Source: Sphingomonadales bacterium (lineage in GTDB: Bacteria > Pseudomonadota > Alphaproteobacteria > Sphingomonadales > Sphingomonadaceae). Taken from it: 11,419 nucleotides of DNA. The stretch is taken from contig JAIYAA010000178.1 in the NCBI GenBank assembly GCA_027489295.1, positions 1 to 11,419 on the forward strand, written 5' to 3'. Numbering within the stretch: position 1 is the first letter of the stretch; every line of letters begins with the position of its first letter. Positions 4,861-11,419 of the stretch are shown piece after piece. Below the pieces are notes generated by a model that was not told where the DNA came from, searched no databases, and saw nothing but the letters and a program-made list of their open reading frames with translations. The position numbers and the translations under genes are program-made.

Positions 4861-7464
4861 TCAGGTCTCCTTCGCCAGCCCCTTCAACCGGTACAGCACG
4901 TCCAGCGCGTCGCGCGGGCTGAGCGCGTCGACGTCGATCGACTCCAGTTCATGGCGCAGCGCGTCGACCTTCTCTTCCTCGGCCTGCGCGGCGGCGGCGA
5001 ACAGGGGCAGGTCGTCCAGGCCTGCCGCCAGCCCGCCAGTCTTGGCGCGGCCGGCTTCGAGCTTGTCGAGCACCGCCTTGGCGCGCTTGACCGTGGCCGG
5101 CGACATGCCGGCCAGCCGCGCGACGGCGATGCCGTAGCTGCGATCCGCCGGGCCGTCGGCCAGTTCGTGCAGGAGCACCAGCTCGCCCTTCCATTCGCGC
5201 GCGCGGACATGGTGGAGGGTGAGCGCATCGCAGCGTTCGGCGAGCCTCGTCAGTTCGTGATAGTGCGTCGCGAACAGGCAGCGGCAGCGATTGTCCTCGT
5301 GGATCGCCTCCACCACCGCCCAGGCGATGGCGAGGCCGTCATAGGTGGAGGTGCCGCGCCCGACCTCGTCGAGGATAACGAAGCTGCGCGGCGTAGCCTG
5401 CGCCAGGATCGCGGCGGTCTCGACCATCTCGACCATGAAGGTCGAGCGGCCGCGCGCGAGATTGTCCGAGGCGCCGACGCGGCTGAACAGCCGGTCGACC
5501 AGCCCCAGCGTCACGCGGGTGGCAGGCACGTAGCTCCCGGCCTGGGCAAGGACGGCGATCAGCGCGTTCTGACGCAGGAAGGTCGACTTGCCGCCCATGT
5601 TCGGGCCGGTGACCAGCCACAGGCGCGAGTCTTCGGACAGCCGGCAGTCGTTCGCCACGAAGCGGCCGCCGGCGCGGGCGACGGCGGCTTCCACCACCGG
5701 GTGCCGCCCGCCCTCGATCTCGAAGCAGCTGTGCTCGACCAGCTCGGGTCGCGCCCAGCCCCCTTCGGCGGCGCGTTCGGCGAGGCCCGCGGAGACGTCG
5801 ACGCGGGCGAGCGCATCCGCCGTCGCCGCAATGGGTTCGCGCCGGGCGAGCGCCTGCGCGGTCAGGTCCTCGAGATGCGCGGCTTCGGCCGAAAGCGCAT
5901 GGGCGCCGGCCTGCGTCACCTTCACCGCCACGTCGTGCAGCTCGGGTGCGTTGAAACGGACGACACCGGCCAGCGTCTGGCGATGGGTGAAGCCACTGTC
6001 TGGCTTCATCAGCGCATCGGCCGAGCGGGCGGGCACCTCGATATGATAGCCGAGCACGCCGTTGTGGCGGATCTTGAGCGCGGTGATGCCGGTGCGGGCG
6101 CGATACTCGGCCTCCAGCGCGGCGATGGCGCGGCGGCCGCCGGCGCCCGCGTCGCGCAGGTCGTCGAGCGCTGCGTCATAACCCTCGGCGATATAGCCGC
6201 CATGCGCGGCGTCGACCGGCGGTTCGGGTACCAGCGCGCGGGTAAGCAGGTCGATCAGCGCGCCGTGGCCGCGCAGCTGCGGCGCGAGTTCGCGCAGCAA
6301 AGCGGGGGCGTCGGCGATCCGATCGAGCCGCTCGCCGAGCCGCCAGGCGCCGTCGAGGCCATCGCGGAGCTGACCAAGGTCGCGCGGGGAGCCGCGTCCG
6401 GCCGCGAGGCGGCCCAGCGCGCGGCCGATGTCCGGCAGCGCGCGGAGCGTCGCGCGGATGCCGTCGCGCAGGCCGGCATCGTCGTGGAACAGCGTGACGA
6501 GATCGAGCCGCGCGTCGATCGCGGCGCGGTCCATCAGCGGGGCGGCGATATCGGCGCCGAGCAGCCGCGCGCCCGCGCCGGTTACCGTGCGGTCGGCCGC
6601 ATCGAGCAGGCTGCCCTTGCGGGTGCCGGCGGCGCTGACGGTGAGTTCTAGGCTCTCGCGCGTCGCCGCGTCGATCGCCATCGCGGCCCCGGCCCGGCTC
6701 ACGCGCGGCGGGCGGAGGAAGGGCAGCGAGCCCTTGGCGGTATGCTCCAGATAGGCGACCAGCCCGCCCGCCGCGGCGAGCCCCGCGCGCGAAAACTGGC
6801 CGAAGCCGTCCAGCGTCGCCACGCCGAACAGCCGCTTGAGCCGTGCCTCGCCGCCGGCGCTGTCGAAATCGACTTTGGGGCGGAGCGCGGTCGCCAGTTC
6901 GGCGAACTCGGTGGCGTCGCAGGCGATCGTCTCGGCGGGATTGAGGCGGGCGAGTTCGGCCTCCAGCCGCGCGGCATCGGTCTCGATCAGCTCGAACCGG
7001 CCGGTGGAAATATCGGCGCAGGCGATCGCGACGCCGCCGCCGGCTTCGCCCACCGCCACGCACCAGTTGGCGGTGCGGCTGTCGAGCAGCGCTTCCTCGG
7101 TCAACGTGCCGGCGGTAACGACGCGGACGATCGCGCGCGCCACCAGCGCCTTCGATCCGGCGCGCTTCTTCGCTTCCTCGGGCGTCTCGGTCTGGTTGGC
7201 GATCGCGACGCGGTGGCCTGCCTTGATCAGCCGTGCGAGATAGCCCTCCATCGCGTGCACCGGCACGCCGCACATCGGGATCTTGTCGCCCTCATGCTCG
7301 CCGCGCGAGGTGAGCGCGATGTCGAGCGCGCCGCTGGCGATCTTCGCATCCTCGAAGAACAGTTCGAAGAAATCGCCCATGCGGTAGAACAGCAGGCAAT
7401 CCCCCGCCTCTTCCTTGAGCGCGAGATACTGGGCCATCATCGGAGTGGGAGCGGCGGAGGACAT
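4861..7464 (-). CDS. mutS: DNA mismatch repair protein MutS
   Basis: MutS binds base mismatches and small loops and, as an ATP-driven clamp, recruits MutL. At 867 residues it is full family length. The N-terminal mismatch-reading motif is GDFFELF with F32-x-E34, matching the F-x-E wedge. Connector and lever domains occupy the middle (about 130-550). The ATPase holds Walker A GPNMGGKS (K626), the ASDNLARGRSTF signature, Walker B ILDEVGRGTST (D699, E700) and FATHYHEL. No key residue is missing. The start ATG at 7464 has GAGG a few bases upstream; Met9 and Met10 are alternatives. Its stop lies 3 bases from the stop of the convergent EAL gene. It is divergent from the membrane-protein gene, with start codons 85 bases apart. 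Identification is certain. Confidence 0.98.
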   Translation of the reverse strand: MSSAAPTPMMAQYLALKEEAGDCLLFYRMGDFFELFFEDAKIASGALDIALTSRGEHEGDKIPMCGVPVHAMEGYLARLIKAGHRVAIANQTETPEEAKKRAGSKALVARAIVRVVTAGTLTEEALLDSRTANWCVAVGEAGGGVAIACADISTGRFELIETDAARLEAELARLNPAETIACDATEFAELATALRPKVDFDSAGGEARLKRLFGVATLDGFGQFSRAGLAAAGGLVAYLEHTAKGSLPFLRPPRVSRAGAAMAIDAATRESLELTVSAAGTRKGSLLDAADRTVTGAGARLLGADIAAPLMDRAAIDARLDLVTLFHDDAGLRDGIRATLRALPDIGRALGRLAAGRGSPRDLGQLRDGLDGAWRLGERLDRIADAPALLRELAPQLRGHGALIDLLTRALVPEPPVDAAHGGYIAEGYDAALDDLRDAGAGGRRAIAALEAEYRARTGITALKIRHNGVLGYHIEVPARSADALMKPDSGFTHRQTLAGVVRFNAPELHDVAVKVTQAGAHALSAEAAHLEDLTAQALARREPIAATADALARVDVSAGLAERAAEGGWARPELVEHSCFEIEGGRHPVVEAAVARAGGRFVANDCRLSEDSRLWLVTGPNMGGKSTFLRQNALIAVLAQAGSYVPATRVTLGLVDRLFSRVGASDNLARGRSTFMVEMVETAAILAQATPRSFVILDEVGRGTSTYDGLAIAWAVVEAIHEDNRCRCLFATHYHELTRLAERCDALTLHHVRAREWKGELVLLHELADGPADRSYGIAVARLAGMSPATVKRAKAVLDKLEAGRAKTGGLAAGLDDLPLFAAAAQAEEEKVDALRHELESIDVDALSPRDALDVLYRLKGLAKET

Positions 7465-7549
7465 CGCGCCTCGCTACCGGAAGCACGGGGGGCGGCACAA
7501 CCGCCGCCATGGGGTGACGCTGGTGGAAACTGGGGATAAGGCGCGGGCG

Positions 7550-9070
7550 ATGCAGACCTTCCCGTCTTCGCGGGCTGCCCGCGTGCTCCAGTGGCGCTGG
7601 ATCGTGGCGCTGGCGCTTGTCTCGGCGCTGCCGTTCCTGTTCGTGGCGGTGCCGCCGCTGGTCGACGTGCCCGGTCATATCGGCCGCTTCGCGGTGCAGC
7701 TGGCGCCGGCGGACAGCCCGGTGCACCGCTATTTCGCCTTCGCCTGGCGGCCGACGCTCAACCTTGGCAGCGACCTGATCGTGCAGGCGCTGCACCCTGT
7801 GCTGGGACCGGTGGCGGCGATGTGGCTGGTCTGCGCGGCGGTGCCGGTGCTGACCGTGCTGGGGCTGCTCGCCGTCGCGCGTCGGCTGAACCCGCAGGGC
7901 GCCGCGGCGCTGCCCTGGGCACTGATCCTCGTGTATAACGACAGCTTCCTGTGGGGCTTCGTCAACTTCGCCCTGAGTGCCGCCCTGGCCCTGTGCGGCT
8001 TTGCGCTGTGGATGGCCTGGGAGGCGCGGCCGCGGCTGCGCGCACTTTGCTTCGCGCTGTTCACGCCCGCGCTGTTCGTCGCGCATGGCGAGGGCGGCGC
8101 GCTGCTCGTGCTCTGGATCGCGGCATTGGAGGCCGAGCGCCTGGGCGTGCGGCGCCCCGCGTTGCTTGCCCGGCGACTCTGGCCGCTGGGCTCCGCTATC
8201 GTGCCGGTGCTGCTGGCCCGCGGTGGCGAGGTGGGCGGGGTGACCAGGTGGGACTGGGCGAGCAAGGCCGATGCGTTGTTCAACCTCGTCCGCGACCAGA
8301 ATCTGGCGTTCGATGTTGCTGCCGCGCTCGCGATGATCGCGGTGCTGATCGTCGGTCGGCTGTGCGGCGCGCGGCTGGTGCGCCCCGGTGGGTGGGCGGT
8401 GTTGGGCAGCTTCGCGCTGTTCCTGCTTGCACCCTACCAGCTTTCCGGCACTGCCAATGTCGATGCGCGGCTGCTCGCCCATGCGATGATGCTGGCGCTG
8501 GTGCTGCAGGACTGGCGCGGCACGGGCCCCCGCCTGCGTCGCGGCGTCCGGTTGGCGGGGACGGCGCTCCTGATCCTGCGCTTTGCCGTCACCACCGGCA
8601 GCTTCGTCGGCTATGGCCGCGACTATGCCCGCCAGCTGGCGGCGCTCGATCATATCGCGTCGGGCAGTCGGGTACTGAACCTGACGCTGAGCGATTGCGG
8701 TGCCCGCGGCTGGCGCCAGCCCCGCACGACGCATCTCGCCGCGCTCGCCACCGCGGAGCGCGGTGCGTGGGTGAACGTGCATTGGGCGGTGAAGGCGGTG
8801 CATCTGCTTCAGGTCCGCTATGCGCCCCCCGGGTTCGCCATGGATCCCTCGCAGATCGTCTATGCCGATGGCTGCCAGGGGACCACCGGTACGGGCAACC
8901 GGCGGCGCGGGATCGCGCAAGTGTTGCCGATCCTGCCGCTAGACCAGGTCGACTATCTGTGGCTCATCGATGTGCCGCTGCCGACGGGCCAGCGCGATCC
9001 GCGTCTGGTGCTGATCTGGCGGTCCGGTGCGAGTACGCTCTACGCCATTCATCATATTAAAGCGACGTAG
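7550..9070 (+). CDS. Polytopic membrane protein, GT-C-like, function unknown
   Basis: A 506-residue inner-membrane protein. TM1 is at about 17-36, TM2 at about 88-110, and several further hydrophobic segments run to about residue 365 (eight to ten in all). A C-terminal soluble region of about 140 residues follows, with two cysteines (SDCG and DGCQ) that might pair if it is periplasmic. After TM1 sits D39-x-P-x-H43 (PPLVDVPGHIGRF), an acidic first-loop motif resembling that of GT-C glycosyltransferases and of a family of uncharacterised proteobacterial membrane proteins with a D-x-P-N-H-L-A-R motif. The later YNDSFLWGFVNFALS segment fits the same family by my recollection. A role in moving sugars from lipid-linked donors is a guess. 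The start at ATG 7550 has GGGGATAAGG upstream; GTG 7514 is the alternative. It reads divergently from mutS and is followed by a 93-base gap to maeB. Confidence 0.75.
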   Translation: MQTFPSSRAARVLQWRWIVALALVSALPFLFVAVPPLVDVPGHIGRFAVQLAPADSPVHRYFAFAWRPTLNLGSDLIVQALHPVLGPVAAMWLVCAAVPVLTVLGLLAVARRLNPQGAAALPWALILVYNDSFLWGFVNFALSAALALCGFALWMAWEARPRLRALCFALFTPALFVAHGEGGALLVLWIAALEAERLGVRRPALLARRLWPLGSAIVPVLLARGGEVGGVTRWDWASKADALFNLVRDQNLAFDVAAALAMIAVLIVGRLCGARLVRPGGWAVLGSFALFLLAPYQLSGTANVDARLLAHAMMLALVLQDWRGTGPRLRRGVRLAGTALLILRFAVTTGSFVGYGRDYARQLAALDHIASGSRVLNLTLSDCGARGWRQPRTTHLAALATAERGAWVNVHWAVKAVHLLQVRYAPPGFAMDPSQIVYADGCQGTTGTGNRRRGIAQVLPILPLDQVDYLWLIDVPLPTGQRDPRLVLIWRSGASTLYAIHHIKAT

Positions 9071-9090
9071 GGGAAAGCACGGAATCCCCT
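9069..9090 (+). terminator. Possible weak hairpin terminator after the membrane-protein gene
   Basis: AGGGGA (9069-9074) and TCCCCT (9085-9090) form a 6-bp stem starting in the stop codon, followed by CTCTGCGGTTT. The tail is only partly T-rich. The loop also contains the left half of another inverted repeat (9076-9082 with 9114-9120). Confidence 0.25.
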
Positions 9091-9099
9091 CTCTGCGGT

Positions 9100-9128
9100 T
9101 TGCAATCGCTGCCCCGTGCTGCTTTAGG
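9100..9128 (+). promoter_or_regulatory. Possible maeB promoter
   Basis: TTGCAA (9100-9105) and TTTAGG (9123-9128) are spaced by 17 bases, upstream of maeB. The -35 is fair and the -10 poor. The 7-bp inverted repeat AGCACGG/CCGTGCT brackets the -35. Confidence 0.25.
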
Positions 9129-9163
9129 AGCGCAAACAGTCCGAGAAATTAGGAGCCGAGCGG

Positions 9164-11419
9164 ATGGCCGAAGAGAGCAACGTGCAGTTTTCCGATCGCG
9201 AGGCGCTGCGGTATCACGCCGAAGGCCGTCCGGGTAAGATCGAGATCGTCGCCTCCAAGCCGATGGCGACCCAGCGCGATCTGGCGCTGGCCTATTCGCC
9301 CGGCGTCGCCGTGCCGGTGCTGGCGATCGCCGAAAACCCTGCGCTCGCCTATGATTATACCGCCAAGGGCAACCTGGTTGCGGTGATCTCCAACGGCACC
9401 GCCATTCTGGGCCTCGGCAATCTCGGCGCGCTGGCGTCGAAGCCGGTGATGGAAGGCAAGGCGGTGCTGTTCAAGCGCTTCGCCGATGTCGACTCGATCG
9501 ATCTCGAGCTCAAGACCGAGGACGTCGATCGCTTCATCGACGCGGTCGAGCTGATGGAGCCGAGCTTCGGCGGCATCAACCTCGAGGACATCAAGGCCCC
9601 CGAATGCTTCGTGATCGAGCAGACGCTGCGCGAGCGCATGAACATTCCGGTGTTCCATGACGACCAGCACGGCACCGCGATCATCGCCGCCGCCGGCCTG
9701 ATCAACGCGCTGTACCTGACCGGGCGCGACATCAAGACGACCAAGATCGTGGTCAACGGCGCCGGCGCCGCGGCGATCGCCTGCACCGAGCTGATCAAGG
9801 CGATGGGCCTGCCGCAGGACAATCTGCTGATGTGCGATCGCACCGGCGTGATCTACCAGGGCCGCGAGGGCATCAACCAGTGGCAGTCGGCGCACGCCGC
9901 CAAGACCGATCGCCGCACGCTGGCCGAGGCGCTGGACGGCGCCGACGTGTTTCTGGGGCTGTCCGCCGCGAACGCGCTGCCGGCCGAACTGCTCGCCAAG
10001 ATGGCGCCCAAGCCGATCATCTTCGCGATGGCCAATCCGGATCCCGAGATCACCCCGCCCGAGGCGAAGCGCGTGCGTCCGGACGTGATCATTGCCACCG
10101 GTCGTTCGGACTATCCGAACCAGGTCAACAACGTGCTGTGCTTCCCGTTCATCTTCCGCGGCGCGCTCGACGTGCGCGCGACGGGCATCAACGACGCGAT
10201 GAAGGTCGCCGCCGCGCGCGCGCTGGCCGAACTGGCCCGCCAGCAGGTGCCCGAGGAAGTGGCGAGCGCCTATGGCACGTCGCACAGCTTCGGCCCCGAC
10301 TATATCATCCCGACGCCGTTCGACCCGCGCCTGATCGAGATCATTCCCTCGGCGGTGGCGCAGGCGGCGATGGATTCGGGCGTGGCGACGCGGCCGATCA
10401 TCGACATGACCGCATACCGCCAGCAGCTGCGCGCGCGGATGAACCCGACCACCTCGGTGCTCAGCATGGCCTATGAGGGCGCCCGCGCCCAGCCGAAGCG
10501 CGTGATCTTCGCCGAGGGCGAGGAAGAAGTGGTGCTGCGCGCCGCGATCGCCTTCCAGGAGGGCGGCTATGGCACGCCGGTGCTGGTCGGCCGCGAATCG
10601 GTGCAGGATCGCCTTCGCGCACTCGGCGCCAACCCCGATCATTTCGAGCTGCACAACAGCGTCAACTCGCCGCTGGTCGACGAGATGGTCGAGACGCTCT
10701 ACAAGCGGCTCCAGCGCCGCGGCTATCTGCGCCGCGACTGCGAGCGGATGGTCAACCGGGACCGCAACATCTTCGGCTCGCTGCTGCTGCGCCTCGGCCA
10801 TGCCGATGCGATGATCACCGGCGTGACGCGGACCTATGCCGAGACGATGCGCCAGGTGCGCCGCGTGATCGATCCGGTCGAGGGTCGCACCCCGTTCGGC
10901 ATCCACGTGCTGGTCGGCCAGTCGCACACTGTGTTCATCGCCGACACCACGGTGAACGAGCGCCCGAACGCCGAGGAACTGGCGGACATCGCCGAGCGCA
11001 CCGTGCAGGTCGCCCGCCGCATGGGCCACGAACCGCGCGTCGCGCTGCTCAGCTACTCCACCTTCGGCAATCCTGAGGGCAAGTGGGTCGACAATATCCG
11101 CGATGCGGTGAAGGTGCTCGACGCACGCGGGGTGCAGTTCGAATATGAGGGCGACATGGCGCCCGACGTCGCGCTGAACCCGAAGCTGCTCGCCAACTAT
11201 CCGTTTGCGCGCCTGTCCGGCCCGGCCAACGTGCTGATCATGCCAGGCCTGCAGTCGGCCAATATCTCGGCCAAGCTGCTGCGCGAACTGGGCGGCGATT
11301 CGATGATCGGCCCGATGCTGATCGGCATGGAAAAGCCGGTGCAGATCGCGCCGATGACGGCGACCGCGAGCGAGCTGGTGACGCTGGCGGTGCTGGCAGC
11401 GGGCGAAATCGCGCGCTGA
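9164..11419 (+). CDS. maeB: Malic enzyme with C-terminal phosphotransacetylase-like domain
   Basis: This enzyme decarboxylates malate oxidatively to pyruvate and CO2 while reducing NAD(P), linking the TCA cycle to pyruvate and NADPH supply. At 751 residues it has the large MaeB/DME architecture. The malic domain (about 1-425) shows catalytic Y44 (YSPGVA), K99 (EGKAVLF), metal-site E141-D142 (LEDIKAPECF) and D166-D167 (FHDDQHGTA), and the dinucleotide loop VNGAGAAA (GAGAAA, 199-204). From about residue 430 a PTA-type domain runs to the end. There the usual Ser-Arg of phosphotransacetylases (LSRG) is replaced by A729-P-M-T-A, so it probably has no transferase activity; in characterised relatives this domain mediates acetyl-CoA control. 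NAD versus NADP preference cannot be decided by eye. AGGAG at 9151-9155 supports the ATG at 9164. The TGA is the last codon of the window, so the gene is complete. Confidence 0.96.
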   Translation: MAEESNVQFSDREALRYHAEGRPGKIEIVASKPMATQRDLALAYSPGVAVPVLAIAENPALAYDYTAKGNLVAVISNGTAILGLGNLGALASKPVMEGKAVLFKRFADVDSIDLELKTEDVDRFIDAVELMEPSFGGINLEDIKAPECFVIEQTLRERMNIPVFHDDQHGTAIIAAAGLINALYLTGRDIKTTKIVVNGAGAAAIACTELIKAMGLPQDNLLMCDRTGVIYQGREGINQWQSAHAAKTDRRTLAEALDGADVFLGLSAANALPAELLAKMAPKPIIFAMANPDPEITPPEAKRVRPDVIIATGRSDYPNQVNNVLCFPFIFRGALDVRATGINDAMKVAAARALAELARQQVPEEVASAYGTSHSFGPDYIIPTPFDPRLIEIIPSAVAQAAMDSGVATRPIIDMTAYRQQLRARMNPTTSVLSMAYEGARAQPKRVIFAEGEEEVVLRAAIAFQEGGYGTPVLVGRESVQDRLRALGANPDHFELHNSVNSPLVDEMVETLYKRLQRRGYLRRDCERMVNRDRNIFGSLLLRLGHADAMITGVTRTYAETMRQVRRVIDPVEGRTPFGIHVLVGQSHTVFIADTTVNERPNAEELADIAERTVQVARRMGHEPRVALLSYSTFGNPEGKWVDNIRDAVKVLDARGVQFEYEGDMAPDVALNPKLLANYPFARLSGPANVLIMPGLQSANISAKLLRELGGDSMIGPMLIGMEKPVQIAPMTATASELVTLAVLAAGEIAR

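Noticed and set aside
4951..6651. Open frame of 566 codons on the plus strand, opposite mutS
   Set aside because: It is antisense to a clearly functional mutS. Its translation is rich in Gly, Arg and Ala with no recognisable domain, as expected of a shadow frame in GC-rich DNA.
7292..8920. Open frame of 542 codons on the minus strand opposite the membrane-protein gene
   Set aside because: The product is an Arg/His/Gln-rich low-complexity sequence without domains, while the plus strand gives coherent membrane helices. It also overlaps the 5' end of mutS.
9149..11029. Open frame of 626 codons on the minus strand opposite maeB
   Set aside because: The maeB reading has all catalytic motifs. The antisense product is His/Arg-rich and featureless.

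Overview
The window is GC-rich (roughly two thirds G+C) chromosomal DNA. It looks like an alphaproteobacterium, most probably a sphingomonad. The clues are the UvrB C-terminal tail, the malic enzyme fused to a phosphotransacetylase-like domain, the codon use, and a Shine-Dalgarno sequence matching an alphaproteobacterial-type 16S 3' end (GGATCACCTCCTTTC). This placement rests on reading protein families by eye; no database search was run. I see no insertion sequence, phage gene, CRISPR array, tRNA or rRNA.

Layout. At 1-804 (+) is the 3' part of uvrB, cut by the window edge. At 895-2025 (+) is a secreted GH5-type glycoside hydrolase lipoprotein with a Pro/Thr linker. At 2105-2641 (+) is a small lipoprotein of unknown function. 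From 2642 to 3168 is a 527-base stretch without an ordinary gene. It holds the most unusual material here: an 18-codon ORF behind a 15-nt perfect complement to the 16S rRNA 3' end, followed by several strong hairpins and a good intrinsic terminator ending near 3029. I read this as a candidate structured RNA or leader with an encoded peptide. At 3169-4857 (+) is a PAS-GGDEF-EAL protein with a degenerate GGDTF motif and an intact EAL site. mutS follows on the minus strand (4861-7464), its stop only 3 bases from the previous stop. Divergent from mutS, at 7550-9070 (+), is a polytopic membrane protein that resembles GT-C-like proteins. At 9164-11419 (+) is the malic enzyme maeB, complete and ending exactly at the window edge.

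How the genes relate. There is no obvious pathway operon. Two DNA-repair genes (uvrB, mutS) are housekeeping neighbours on opposite strands. The GH5 enzyme and the small lipoprotein share a strand and could be co-transcribed, but nothing else ties them together. The EAL protein probably lowers cyclic di-GMP, and the structured element directly upstream is either an independent small RNA or a leader that could affect its expression. The malic enzyme links the TCA cycle to pyruvate, and its C-terminal domain appears regulatory rather than catalytic.
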